A DNA stretch of 64,000 bases from SZUA-265 sp965651905 (GCA_965651905.1 CBFGUG010000037.1:1-64000); one strand, 5' to 3'; shown: positions 39,852 to 48,325, counted from the stretch's first letter. Notes: generated from the sequence alone by a model not told the origin. Numbers and translations are program-made.

Positions 39852-41795
39852 TCAAGGCGTGTAGTTCACCGTCACCCAGCCATTGCCGCCAGATTCGAAC
39901 TGAATCAGCGTGCCATCGATAGAGACAATCTGCGTGCCTGGCGACGTCGTACGCATGACCGCGACGACCCTGCCGTCAGGATGCTTGAACGCCAGCGCGT
40001 CACCGTCGATGCCCACGCGGGTTGCCCCAATGTCCACGAACTGCGCGACATGCCTGAACACGTAGTAGTACGGGGTAATCTCGAGCGTTCCATCGTTGCG
40101 GTGGACCGAGAGCATCGCGTTCTGAGGCCAGGGGCGGACGTCGTCTAGGTTGAAACCGCCACTATCGAGCACCATGTTCCAAGCGCTGTAGATGTGCACG
40201 CCGTCCTGGATCCAATCCCGAATGAAACCCCAGGACTCCTCGCCGTAGGCGTGGTTGTTGGGTGCCATGCCAGGTAGGAAGTTGTTGTAGTTCGCGTCTT
40301 CTCTACTGTTGGCAGTTTCGCTCAACCACGGGTAGTTGCCGCAGCGATGTTCGGACTGCATGGCCAGCTTGCCCGAGCTGAGCACGGTGCTGATACTGGC
40401 CTGGGTTTCCCACTGCAGCCCGCCGCCGACGATGCGATCAGCCGATGGCTTGTTCATCATGTCGTTCCAGTAGTCGGGGAAGTACTTGTTGTTCGACAGC
40501 GTGCCGTACCAAACCTTGGTGCTCAGCCCGGCTGCATCGATGGCGGGGAACAAGTAACCATCGACGAACGTGCCTAGGGTGACGGGGTTCGGAAGCTCGG
40601 TATTGAAGGTGCTATCCGTCGCGGGACCAAACGCACACGTCGGGTAACTCTGCGCCCACCCCGGCTCGTTTTGCGGCATCACCGAGTCGATCGGAATGCC
40701 TTCCGCTTCGTAAGCCTGAATCCAGCTCACGAAAAAGTCGGCGTAGTCCTGATAGTACATCGTGTTGAAGTAGCCCTTGTCGTAACCGTTGCTCTCGGTC
40801 TCGCCCGTCTTCGCCCACGGCGGAGGAGTCCAGGGGCTGGCCCAATAGATCACGTCGTCTTTGATCGCTTGCGCGGCCTTGATGTACGGGATCAGGTACT
40901 GACGGTCGTGCTCGACGGAGAAGCTCGCCGGTCCATCGCTGAGCGTGTAACGCTCCACCGCGTAGTCGCTGGGACCGATTGGGATGCGTCCCCAGTCCAT
41001 GCCGATGCCGCTCTCTTCGTCGAACAGGAGCGTCATCGCCATCTGCCTGTCCGCATCACTGAGCTCCGCCATCGCGTCCCAGCCAGCCTCGTTGAAGGTG
41101 CCGCCCCAGCCGTGCCACTCTTGGTGCTCGGTGCCAGTGTTGACGGTGAAGTTGGCGTTGCCACTTTCGACGACCGTGGCTTCGCCCTCATTCCAGTAGT
41201 TGCCACTGGAGGAAACGACTAGTGACGGCAATTGCGGCGGGGGATCGTCGCCCCCCCCGGAATCGTCAGCCATGGAATCGTCAGCCATCGACGAGTCGTC
41301 TGTCGAGTCGTCAGTCGCCATCGAGTCGTCAGTCGCCGTCGAGTCGTCAGTCGCCGTCGAGTCGTCGGTCGCCGTCGAGTCGTCGGTCGCCGTCGAGTCG
41401 TCGGTCGCTGTCGAGTCGTCAGTCACCGTCGAATCGTCGGTTCCGCCTCCGCCTCCGCCTGCGCCACCGCCGCTGTCGTCAGTGACAGGCGGCGTGGTAG
41501 TACCCGTGCCCGTCGAGGTAGTCGTACCCATGGTGCCTGTGCCCGTCGGCATGCCGCCGCCCGTCGACGTTCCGCCGGTCTGGGTGCCCCCATTCGTTCC
41601 GGTTGCCCCGGGTTGGGTACCCGTGCCCGTGGTGCCACCACTCGGGTCGCCGCTTGCGCTGCTCGAACCTGCGCCTGCCGTCGCGTCGCCCGTGCCTTCG
41701 TCGGACTCCCCACAAGCGACCGACGTGGCCGCGACCAATGTGAATAGCAAGGCCCAGTTGACCGTGGCTTGTTTCGATACTCTCATGTTCGTCAT
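39852..41795 (-). CDS. GH30-family glycoside hydrolase lipoprotein
   Basis: 647 aa. Lipoprotein signal with lipobox SVAC (about residues 1-28), a Gly/Thr/Ser-rich linker and an Asp-Asp-Ser-Thr repeat (TDDSTA, about residues 118-165), then the catalytic domain from about residue 190 to the end. GH30 landmarks: GWGGTFNEAGWDAM, GRIPIGPSDYAV, WASPWTPPPWAK, PQNEPGW with the probable acid/base Glu377, and MQSEHRCGNYPW with the probable nucleophile Glu482, plus a C-terminal beta-domain. GH30 includes endo-beta-1,6-glucanases, galactanases, xylanases and glucosylceramidases, so substrate is open. The linker is encoded by an 18-bp minisatellite. A LacI-type palindrome lies 257 bp upstream. Confidence 0.9.
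   Translation of the reverse strand: MTNMRVSKQATVNWALLFTLVAATSVACGESDEGTGDATAGAGSSSASGDPSGGTTGTGTQPGATGTNGGTQTGGTSTGGGMPTGTGTMGTTTSTGTGTTTPPVTDDSGGGAGGGGGGTDDSTVTDDSTATDDSTATDDSTATDDSTATDDSTATDDSMATDDSTDDSSMADDSMADDSGGGDDPPPQLPSLVVSSSGNYWNEGEATVVESGNANFTVNTGTEHQEWHGWGGTFNEAGWDAMAELSDADRQMAMTLLFDEESGIGMDWGRIPIGPSDYAVERYTLSDGPASFSVEHDRQYLIPYIKAAQAIKDDVIYWASPWTPPPWAKTGETESNGYDKGYFNTMYYQDYADFFVSWIQAYEAEGIPIDSVMPQNEPGWAQSYPTCAFGPATDSTFNTELPNPVTLGTFVDGYLFPAIDAAGLSTKVWYGTLSNNKYFPDYWNDMMNKPSADRIVGGGLQWETQASISTVLSSGKLAMQSEHRCGNYPWLSETANSREDANYNNFLPGMAPNNHAYGEESWGFIRDWIQDGVHIYSAWNMVLDSGGFNLDDVRPWPQNAMLSVHRNDGTLEITPYYYVFRHVAQFVDIGATRVGIDGDALAFKHPDGRVVAVMRTTSPGTQIVSIDGTLIQFESGGNGWVTVNYTP
41302..41444 (-). 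repeat. 18-bp minisatellite in the GH30 linker
   Basis: Seven near-identical 18-bp units (GTCGAGTCGTCAGTCGCC and variants) and a partial eighth code for the peptide TDDSTA on the minus strand. Unit length is a multiple of three, so length variation would not shift the frame. Confidence 0.9.
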
Positions 41796-42051
41796 ATCTC
41801 CTACTGATGCGGAAAACCTTACGGCGCAGCGAACGTCGTGACGCTCGTGGCACGCCGGGGCGAGGTGAACGGGCCATGGGCCACCGCGGTCATGGCGTGC
41901 CCAAGCTCGGCGGTGCTGCCCGAATCGCCCGCAGCGAGCCTGTGGAGCGCGGATGTCACGTCAGAGCTCACACCAGCGGCGCTCGACATGTCGCAAGCCC
42001 ATGTAACAATTAAACTTTCTTCTGGGATCATCGTGGGCGCGGCCATGGGCG

Positions 42052-42063
42052 GAAAACGTTTTC
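42052..42063. promoter_or_regulatory. LacI-family-like palindrome upstream of GH30
   Basis: GAAAACGTTTTC is a perfect 12-bp palindrome of the type bound by many LacI-family sugar regulators. It lies 257 bp upstream of the GH30 start codon; no lacI-like gene is adjacent. Confidence 0.5.
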
Positions 42064-42450
42064 TCATGTCCGTAAATCTCTTACCCAAAATCCCTCGGTG
42101 GCTACAAACCGATCCCATCGAATGCACGGCGAAACCCGGTTTTGCCCCCAGACCGGCTTCCCGCTCGGTTGCGGGTGGATGAAGGATATTGTGGGTTCGC
42201 GCAAATTCCTAGCACCGCCGGGCGCAGTGGAGCGTGCGAAAGTTGCCGTGAGAAAACGATGGCAAATTTTGAGAAACAGCATGGTGCCTCACCAACGTGA
42301 CGATGCCTCGCGACGAGGAAGATTACGACACCAAGGCAAATCCTTCCTCGAAACCGCGCTCACTCGGTGCGCGCCAAACGCGAGCGTTCCGGGCCGTGCG
42401 CCCTCGACTCCAAACTGCAGACCACTGCAGGCCGAGAGTTGCGTCTTGCT

Positions 42451-42476
42451 GATATGTAACAACCTTGTTACATATC
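42451..42476. promoter_or_regulatory. Perfect 12-2-12 palindrome before the arsR-like gene
   Basis: GATATGTAACAA, then CC, then TTGTTACATATC: both arms match over all 12 bp. It ends 4 bp before the GTG start of the ArsR-family gene, so the start has little or no leader. A typical autoregulatory ArsR site. Confidence 0.8.
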
Positions 42477-42480
42477 GCGG

Positions 42481-42873
42481 GTGAATGAGCTCGCTCAGGC
42501 TTTGGCCGACCCGATTCGGCGAGAGATCCTGCGTCTGTTGCGCGCCAACCCGGCGACCGCGGGCGCCATCGCCAGCGCGTTCGCCGTCAGCCGCCCCGCA
42601 GTCAGTCGGCACCTGCGGGTGCTGCGAAAAGCGGGGCTCGTACGCGGCGAAGTGAACGGCCGAGAGCGTCGTTACGAGCTCCAGCTCGCAGCCCTCACAC
42701 CACTCGAACGTTACCTGCAGGAGCTACGGGCACCGAGCAGCACTTGGCAGCGCCGCTTCGACGCGCTCGAGACCGAAGTCCACCGCGTGCGACACCGCAA
42801 GTCTCGCGCCTCAGCCCTCACCCCCGAAGAGCGCGCAGGGGTGCGACCAGGAAAACGCAAGGACACAGCATGA
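42481..42873 (+). CDS. ArsR-family regulator (first copy)
   Basis: 130 aa from GTG 42481. Winged-helix core: LAQALADPIRREILRLLRAN, TAGAIASAFAVSRPAVSRHL (recognition helix), VLRKAGLVRGEVNGRERRYE. No metal-binding Cys is visible in the helix, so it belongs to the non-metal group that often pairs with AHSA1-type genes. The stop overlaps the downstream SRPBCC gene start (ATGA). The 26-bp palindrome ending 4 bp before the start suggests autoregulation, with possible leaderless translation. No ribosome-binding site is seen. Confidence 0.9.
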   Translation: MNELAQALADPIRREILRLLRANPATAGAIASAFAVSRPAVSRHLRVLRKAGLVRGEVNGRERRYELQLAALTPLERYLQELRAPSSTWQRRFDALETEVHRVRHRKSRASALTPEERAGVRPGKRKDTA

Positions 42874-43427
42874 ACCCGAAACCCACAGGAATTCTCGAGC
42901 GCACGCCGAACGGTTTGGACCTCGTCATCACTCGCCGCTTTCGCGCGCCCATCGACGACGTTTGGGAGAGTGTCACCGCGCCTGAAAGCACTGCACGCTG
43001 GATCGGTCCGTGGAGCGGACAACCGGGTCCAGGAAAGACCGTGAGGCTGACGATGAGTTACGAAGAAGGTGCCCCCGCTTGCGACGTACTGATCGAAGTG
43101 TGCGAAGCCCCGAACCGTTTACTCGTCACAACCAAAGACGACTACGGCCACTGGCAACTCGAGCTGACTCTGCGACAGGACGGCGACGCGACCGAGCTGC
43201 GTTTCGTGCAGCATCTTTCCGACGGCGGCATGGTCGGTGAGGTCGGACCTGGGTGGGAGTATTATCTCGACATGTTGGTTGCGGCCCGCGAAGACGAGCC
43301 GCAACCAAAGTTCACCGACTATTACCCCTCGCAGCGCGACCACTACCGCGCTGCAGCGGCGGCGCTCGGCGAAGACACTGCGCTCGGCGAAGACACGGCC
43401 CTCGCCGATAGTCCAACGGGCGACTGA
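42870..43427 (+). CDS. SRPBCC/AHSA1-like protein (first copy)
   Basis: 185 aa from ATG 42870. Helix-grip fold landmarks: LDLVITRRFRAPIDDVWESV, ESTARWIGPW, and HWQLELTLRQDGDATELRFV, then a C-terminal helix (GWEYYLDMLVAAREDE). AHSA1-like members of the SRPBCC superfamily bind hydrophobic ligands; those next to ArsR genes are usually uncharacterised. The C-terminus carries a short direct repeat (GEDTALGEDTALAD). The operon with the ArsR-family gene mirrors the pair at 44202-45064 on the opposite strand. Confidence 0.88.
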   Translation: MNPKPTGILERTPNGLDLVITRRFRAPIDDVWESVTAPESTARWIGPWSGQPGPGKTVRLTMSYEEGAPACDVLIEVCEAPNRLLVTTKDDYGHWQLELTLRQDGDATELRFVQHLSDGGMVGEVGPGWEYYLDMLVAAREDEPQPKFTDYYPSQRDHYRAAAAALGEDTALGEDTALADSPTGD

Positions 43428-43711
43428 CGAACGCGCGACGCAGTGCGTTCACTTGCGGCTGACATGTCCGCGTGTTTCCGTGCGATCGACCGCGGGTGAC
43501 TGAGTGAGATTGACGACGGGTCGACGTTCGGATTGGATTTACCTGGGGAGTCGAGGGGCGGGCCTGCGCGGCTCCCTCTACGGTCTTGTACGTCGGGGTG
43601 CGGGCTAATGCTGAACGGCGTCTGACGGCGCGCCCGCTGCCTCGTGGCCCAAACCCAAGAAAACGAGAAAACGAGAAAGCGCCGACGAGGGCTCTCGGAG
43701 CATCTCGTGCT

Positions 43712-44002
43712 TCAGATGTGCTGCTTGTCGTAAATCGCGCGCAGGTGTTTGCGTGCCGAATTGAAGCGAGCGACGCCGATGACGCAAACGGACAGGCCAC
43801 TCGCGCCGAGCAGTAGCGCGGTGATCGCAACCCACGTGCCGTCTTCGAGCATCAACTTGTAGAGCGTGGCGCCCGCGACCAGCAGCATCAGACCCGTGCG
43901 CACGTACGCGAGCAGCGTGCGCTCGTTGGCGAGCACGGTGCGGTCGCGCGCCAACACGTCACGCAAGGTGGGCTTTTCGGGCATCAAGCTCTCGTACGGC
44001 AT
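43712..44002 (-). CDS. DUF202-family membrane protein
   Basis: 96 aa. The N-terminal DVLARDRTVLANERTLLAYV contains the DUF202 signature (R-T-x-L-A-x-E-R-T-x-L-A), followed by two membrane helices (GLMLLVAGATLYKLMLEDG and AITALLLGASGLSVCVIGVARF). DUF202 proteins are small inner-membrane proteins of unknown function. It lies between the two ArsR-AHSA1 pairs. The 284 bp on its downstream side (43428-43711) hold no supported gene. Confidence 0.9.
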   Translation of the reverse strand: MPYESLMPEKPTLRDVLARDRTVLANERTLLAYVRTGLMLLVAGATLYKLMLEDGTWVAITALLLGASGLSVCVIGVARFNSARKHLRAIYDKQHI

Positions 44003-44153
44003 GCGCGCAGCTTACGACACGTGAGCATTGGGGCTCACTCTACTGTGAGAGCGCCCGCCGATCTCGACGCCAGGGGCGTCTCCGCTCAGCTTCCAGCAGT
44101 CAGTACGTGTGGGAGCCCGCGACGGCGAATGCGGCTTTGGCGAGGGCGGACGC

Positions 44154-44190
44154 TGGGGCGGCGCTGACACAGGGCTCCGGCGCCGCCCCA
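44154..44190 (-). terminator. GC-rich hairpin after the second AHSA1 gene
   Basis: TGGGGCGGCG and CGCCGCCCCA form a 10-bp stem, closed inside by one more C-G pair, 12 bp downstream of the SRPBCC gene stop on the minus strand. No T-run. Confidence 0.45.
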
Positions 44191-44201
44191 GGGCCGACGA
44201 A

Positions 44202-44684
44202 TCACGCGGCGCCTGTGCTCGACCACGTCTGTTCCAGACGCTCGTACGAGGCTTCCATGCCGAATTCCATGCCCGACGCGAGAAGCGCCTCGCGCGTGGC
44301 GGCGTCGGGCAACGTCATGGTCATGACCATCAACGTGCCGTCGCCGTCCGCGGTGAACGTCGTTTCGACGTGATTGTCGGGCGTCGGATCGGGCAGGAAC
44401 ATGCGCTCGACGTGCACGATGCGGCGTGGCGGCTCGAGCTCGATGAACTCGCCCGTCAAGTGAAAGCCGCCACCCTTGCCGTCGGACCATTCGTAGCGGA
44501 TCTTGCCGCCTGGGCGCGCGTCACATTCGCACACAGGCATCGAGTAGCCGTCGGGACCCCACATCCACTTTTGGATGAGTTTGGGCTCGGTGTGCGCGCG
44601 GAACACGACTTCGGGTGGAGCATTGAAACGACGCTTGGCGACCACGTTGGTTTCGCCGACGACTTCTAGGGACAACTTGCTCAT
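44202..44684 (-). CDS. SRPBCC/AHSA1-like protein (second copy)
   Basis: 160 aa, AAGG upstream of the ATG. Core pattern: NVVAKRRFNAPPEVVFRAHT, KLIQKWMWGPDGYSMPVCEC, GGKIRYEWSDGKGGGFHLTG and VETTFTADGDGTLMVMTMTL. Clear AHSA1-like SRPBCC protein. It is 35 bp downstream of an ArsR-family gene on the same strand. It differs enough from the first copy (42870-43427) to suggest old paralogs rather than a recent duplication. Confidence 0.92.
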   Translation of the reverse strand: MSKLSLEVVGETNVVAKRRFNAPPEVVFRAHTEPKLIQKWMWGPDGYSMPVCECDARPGGKIRYEWSDGKGGGFHLTGEFIELEPPRRIVHVERMFLPDPTPDNHVETTFTADGDGTLMVMTMTLPDAATREALLASGMEFGMEASYERLEQTWSSTGAA

Positions 44685-44719
44685 TGGATTACCTTGGCTT
44701 TCGGTTGGGTGCTGATGGG

Positions 44720-45064
44720 TTAATGCTTTTCGGACTTTTCTCGTTCGAGGGTCTCGAGCAAAGTATCGAGACGTGAGTAGTTGGCCTCCATGCCCGCGCG
44801 TAACATCGCGAGGTACTCGTCGAGCTCCGAGAGCGCGCCTGCGACGAGACGGCGCGGGCGACGCACTCCGTCGACCCGCGACTCGATCAGCCCTGCTCGT
44901 TCCAACACCTTGAGGTGCCGTGAGATGGCGGGCTGCGAGATCGAAAACGGCAGCGCCAGTTCATTGACCGTGGCTTCGCCGCTGGCCAGGCGCGCCAGGA
45001 TCCCGCGCCGAACGGGGTCGGCCAGGGCCGCGAGGGTGACGTCGAGAGAGCTGCTGGAAGGCAC
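44720..45064 (-). CDS. ArsR-family regulator (second copy)
   Basis: 114 aa from GTG 45064. Core: LDVTLAALADPVRRGILARL, ATVNELALPFSISQPAISRH, LKVLERAGLIESRVDGVRRP. Lacks metal-site cysteines. Paired with the AHSA1-like gene, the same arrangement as at 42481-43427. A 20-bp palindromic site (45088-45107) stands 24 bp upstream. Confidence 0.92.
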   Translation of the reverse strand: MPSSSSLDVTLAALADPVRRGILARLASGEATVNELALPFSISQPAISRHLKVLERAGLIESRVDGVRRPRRLVAGALSELDEYLAMLRAGMEANYSRLDTLLETLEREKSEKH

Positions 45065-45087
45065 GAAATCTACATATCATGCCCTCT

Positions 45088-45107
45088 ATATAATGCAATC
45101 GTTATAT
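45088..45107. promoter_or_regulatory. Operator-like palindrome before the second arsR-like gene
   Basis: ATATAA-N8-TTATAT, an AT-rich inverted repeat standing out in a GC-rich genome, 24 bp upstream of the GTG start. The sequence differs from the site of the first ArsR copy. Confidence 0.65.
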
Positions 45108-45293
45108 TCTGAGAGGCTCGTGGATCCTCGTGATTACAGCCCCTTGCTGCATCCCGAAGTCTTCTCCCAAGGTCGAGCCATCCAGCGTCGACTTTCGTCA
45201 CCAAGCTAGAAATGCCGAGAGCCGCCCCTGGAGAACCCACTGCGGCCATGGTCACATGCGTGCTCGCCGCGAGAGCGAAGGGAGACGCACACC

Positions 45294-45881
45294 TTGACGA
45301 TTCGAATCGAAACCTTGCGCGGCGACGCGGTCTCCGCCGTACTCGATGAAGTCGCACAGCTGCGCATCCAAGTGTTCGCCGAGTGGCCGTACCTGTACGA
45401 CGGCGATCTTTCGTATGAGCGGCGTTACCTCGAACCTTATCGCAGTTCGTCGAGTGCCGTCGTCGTGGCGGCGTTCGATGGGGCCAGGCTGGTGGGGGCG
45501 TCGACGGCCACTGCGATGAACGAGCACGCCGACGAGTTCTCTTCGGCACTCGACGGGACGGATTACCTACTGAGCAACATCTACTATCTGGCTGAGTCCG
45601 TGCTCTTGCCCGAGTATCGGGGTCGGGGGATCGGCCACCGCTTCTTCGACGAGCGCGAACGCCACGCGCGCAGCTCGGGTTACACTCTCGCCGCTTTCTG
45701 CGCCGTCGTGCGCGACAGCGCTCACCCGTTGCGCCCCGAGTCCCCGCGCGATCTCGCGCCGTTCTGGCGTGCCAGAGGTTATCGACCCGTACCTGGAGCT
45801 GTGGCGCATTTTTCCTGGAAAGATCTGGACCAGGCGACCGAAACGCAAAAGCCCTTGCAACTGTGGCTGCGTCAGCTGTGA
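45294..45881 (+). CDS. GNAT-family acetyltransferase
   Basis: 195 aa from TTG 45294, with GGGAGA 8 bp upstream. GNAT landmarks: RIQVFAEWPYLYDGD at the N-terminus, and the acetyl-CoA loop LAESVLLPEYRGRGIGHRFF (R/Q-x-x-G-x-G/A pattern). The C-terminal part (APFWRARGYRPVPG) fits the family's last strands. Probable cytoplasmic N-acetyltransferase; substrate unknown. Confidence 0.88.
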   Translation: MTIRIETLRGDAVSAVLDEVAQLRIQVFAEWPYLYDGDLSYERRYLEPYRSSSSAVVVAAFDGARLVGASTATAMNEHADEFSSALDGTDYLLSNIYYLAESVLLPEYRGRGIGHRFFDERERHARSSGYTLAAFCAVVRDSAHPLRPESPRDLAPFWRARGYRPVPGAVAHFSWKDLDQATETQKPLQLWLRQL

Positions 45882-45963
45882 CGAGGGCGAACTGGGCCTG
45901 GAGCCCCGTCGGAGTTGGGTTCAGAATTGCCGCCCTTGGCCCCCACTTGGCCCAGCGCTTTCC

Positions 45964-47172
45964 ATGTTTTCTGCGGTCGCTTCGCTGCTGACGTCCTCCG
46001 CCGCGACCGTTGACGGAGAAGAAAAAGTCGACCGCAAATACTCGGCCGAGGCACTACAGTCCGAGGTCGTGTCCTCTCGTCATTGGCTCAGCCTGATTCG
46101 AATTGCGGCGTTGCTTGCCGTGTTCATGAGCGTCGCGCTGCTGCAGCACTACCTCGCGCCGCAAGATTCGGCGTTTTGCGGCCCTGCATCGGGCTGTGAA
46201 AGTGTGCGCAAGAGCGCGCCGAACTTGTTCGGTATCCCCTACTTCATCCCCGCCGTAGGCGTCGCTGCCTACGTGGGGCTGTTTTGGCTGAGCTTCTTCC
46301 CGCGGGTTCGCCACGTGCTGCAGCTAGCGAGCATCGCTGGAGCACTGATCGGCTGTGGGCTGCTCGTGCACCAAGCTCTTGCGATTGGTGCGTTTTGTTG
46401 GATGTGTGTGATGGTCGACTTGCTGGCGATGGTGATCGGCGGCTTTGCGTTGGCCTCGTGGCGCTCGGACGTAGCGCAACTCGAACCTCTGCGCGGCTGG
46501 GCCTGGGCGGCGCTGCTCGCGCTGTCGCTTTACGCGCCCTCGCTGTGGAGCATGGTCGAACCCGAGAGTCCGCTACCGCCAGCCATCGCGGAACTACAGC
46601 GCCCCGGCGCGCTCAACGTGATTGAGTTCATCGACATTCAATGTCCCCACTGCCGTCGCCTGCACCCCGTGTTGAAAGCGGAGATGCAGCGCATGTCTGG
46701 CTCAATCGTGCTGCAGCGCTATCACAAGCCGCTGAGCTTTCATCCCCTCGCGGAGCCTGCAGCGCGCGCGGGGATCTGCGGAAGTACGCTGGGCCGAGGT
46801 GAGCAGCTGACGGATTTGTTGCTCGAAAACCCGCTGACGGACGGCGTATGGCTGGAGCACGCGCGAACGTTGGGCATCGACGCGAGCGAGTTCGAGCGCT
46901 GCCTGACGTCCGAACGAACCACCGCGACGCTGAAAGAACACGCAGCGGTTTACGCCGCAACAGGCGCCCGCGGGCTACCAATGACGTTCATCGGCAGCGA
47001 GCGCATCAAAGGCGCGCCCGATCCCGTCTTCATCGTGCGCGCCTTCGATGCCGCCACGGCTCCGCAACAGTTTCGCATTCCGGGCTGGGCGTTTGCGCTG
47101 GGGTGCGTCGCCGCAGCCGCGCTCGTTGGCGTAGTAGGTTACCGTCGAAAAAGTTCACGTCCTGCGGTCTAG
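45964..47172 (+). CDS. VKOR-thioredoxin (DsbA-like) fusion
   Basis: 402 aa from ATG 45964 (the frame is open upstream). The N-terminal half has four to five membrane helices with the VKOR cysteines: loop pair Cys72 and Cys78 (FCGPASGCESV) and active pair Cys145 and Cys148 (FCWMC). A thioredoxin-like domain follows, with the active site IQCPHCRRL (Cys227, Cys230) and the cis-Pro segment GLPMTFIG, and the protein ends with one more membrane helix. VKOR recycles quinone to reoxidise a disulfide-forming partner; the fused domain is the partner, as in bacterial VKOR-DsbA fusions. It makes disulfides in the periplasm, useful for the many Cys-rich secreted proteins here. Confidence 0.93.
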   Translation: MFSAVASLLTSSAATVDGEEKVDRKYSAEALQSEVVSSRHWLSLIRIAALLAVFMSVALLQHYLAPQDSAFCGPASGCESVRKSAPNLFGIPYFIPAVGVAAYVGLFWLSFFPRVRHVLQLASIAGALIGCGLLVHQALAIGAFCWMCVMVDLLAMVIGGFALASWRSDVAQLEPLRGWAWAALLALSLYAPSLWSMVEPESPLPPAIAELQRPGALNVIEFIDIQCPHCRRLHPVLKAEMQRMSGSIVLQRYHKPLSFHPLAEPAARAGICGSTLGRGEQLTDLLLENPLTDGVWLEHARTLGIDASEFERCLTSERTTATLKEHAAVYAATGARGLPMTFIGSERIKGAPDPVFIVRAFDAATAPQQFRIPGWAFALGCVAAAALVGVVGYRRKSSRPAV

Positions 47173-47305
47173 CACTACAGGCAAAGAACTCAGAATGTCG
47201 CTGCAGCAGAGTTTCTGGCAGTAGAATTACCGAGGGTCCCACCGAACTCCATTTCGATGGCAGGCTGTGGTGACGCAGGGTCAACATCAGTAGAGTCGAC
47301 GCGCG

Positions 47306-47788
47306 ATGCCACCGAACGCCACACGACGAGATCGTGCTTCGACCGAGCCAGCCACCGATGCCCGCGAGTACAGCAGAGGCGAGCCCGAGCCGCGTCAACC
47401 TGCAGCACGTTCATCGAGTTCCTTCCCCTTGGCGCTGACCTGTCTGGGTGCCTTGGTGCTCGGCTTGGCATCGAGTTGGTTCGGTATCTCGCCGTTCACT
47501 GGCGGGCCTCGAAGCACACCACTGGCGCGGGTTGGCTTTGCATTGAGTGAGCTCGAGCTGAGCGGCGATGATCGCGCTTGGCAAAGGCTTGCAAGCGACG
47601 TGCGCGCCTCGCGTGAAGCGTTTCCCGAGTCTCGCCGCGCAACGCTCGATCTCGTTGCGGCACTGCGCGGCCTCGGACAGCGCGGTGAGCCCGACTGGGC
47701 CGCGGCTCAACGGGCGTGCGACCAGCTCGGCTGGCCGCGCTGCGATCGCGAAACGCTCGAAACGCTGCGCGGGAGCGCGCGGCCGTGA
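47306..47788 (+). CDS. Single-pass protein near VKOR gene
   Basis: 160 aa. A polar N-terminus of about 38 residues, one membrane helix (FPLALTCLGALVLGLASSWF) and a helical domain of about 95 residues (ERAWQRL-like, DRAWQRLASDVRASREAFPE, DLVAALRGLGQRGEPDWAAA) with two Cys near the end. It resembles TPR-like or CcmH-like helical domains, without a recognised family. The stop overlaps the next gene's GTG start (GTGA). 133 bp downstream of the VKOR fusion on the same strand. Confidence 0.65.
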   Translation: MPPNATRRDRASTEPATDAREYSRGEPEPRQPAARSSSSFPLALTCLGALVLGLASSWFGISPFTGGPRSTPLARVGFALSELELSGDDRAWQRLASDVRASREAFPESRRATLDLVAALRGLGQRGEPDWAAAQRACDQLGWPRCDRETLETLRGSARP

Positions 47789-48255
47789 AGGCTCGAATCT
47801 GGCTGCTTTGGTGGGTCGCGCCGCTGGTTGGTCTAGCGATCGGCATGCTCGTGGGGCAGCGGCTCACGGATGGCGAGAGCGGTGCATCGTTCGAAGCGCC
47901 GAGTACGATGACTCCCGTCGAAATCGCAACGTTCGAAGGTGCAGCAGCCATGACGATGGCCAACGTCACTTGGGTCACAGGCTCGCTCGAGCAAGTCAAA
48001 CACGCCTCTAGCGCTGCGCTGCAAGCCCTACCCGAGAGCGCAGGACGAGAGCGCGCTCGGTTGTTCTTGCGCCTCAGCTTGATCGATGACAACCCCGACG
48101 GGCAACGTGCACTCAGTGCGTCAGCCTGCGCCGCCGACACTTCCGTGTGCGCTGACCAGGCCGCGGCGGCGAGGCGCGAAGCGCAACTGCGACTCGTCAC
48201 CCCCGGCAATCGCTTACCGTTGTGGATGCTGGGTGGTCACCCCCCGATCCCCTGA
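47785..48255 (+). CDS. Single-pass protein of unknown function
   Basis: 156 aa from GTG 47785, overlapping the previous stop. An N-terminal membrane helix (LLWWVAPLVGLAIGMLVGQ) is followed by a helical, Ala-rich domain (VTWVTGSLEQVKHASSAALQ, ERARLFLRLSLIDDNPDGQ) with two Cys (SACAADTSVCADQ). Not recognised. The similar architecture of this and the preceding gene (short tail, one helix, helical periplasmic part with Cys) suggests they form one complex, possibly oxidised by the nearby VKOR fusion; that is inference. Confidence 0.6.
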   Translation: MKARIWLLWWVAPLVGLAIGMLVGQRLTDGESGASFEAPSTMTPVEIATFEGAAAMTMANVTWVTGSLEQVKHASSAALQALPESAGRERARLFLRLSLIDDNPDGQRALSASACAADTSVCADQAAAARREAQLRLVTPGNRLPLWMLGGHPPIP

Positions 48256-48325
48256 CCAGGGTGTCGGACGAGCCTCAGCACCAGCCTTGACGACCCATGC
48301 CGTGGCGAGCAGTGTTGGACATTCG

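Larger units (their letters stand above)
41796..42480. other. Intergenic region upstream of GH30 and arsR-like genes
   Basis: 685 bp without a convincing gene; short ORFs on both strands lack codon bias or family signal. It contains a palindrome at 42052-42063, an ATGTAACAA half-site at 42001-42009 that matches the arsR operator further on, and the arsR operator itself at 42451-42476. Confidence 0.5.

Noticed and set aside
41302..41444. CRISPR-like array
   Set aside because: The 18-bp repeats are contiguous without spacers and code for a protein linker.
41819..42182. Short ORFs on both strands in the gap upstream of GH30
   Set aside because: They overlap each other antisense, lack ribosome-binding sites and codon bias, and cover the regulatory palindrome.
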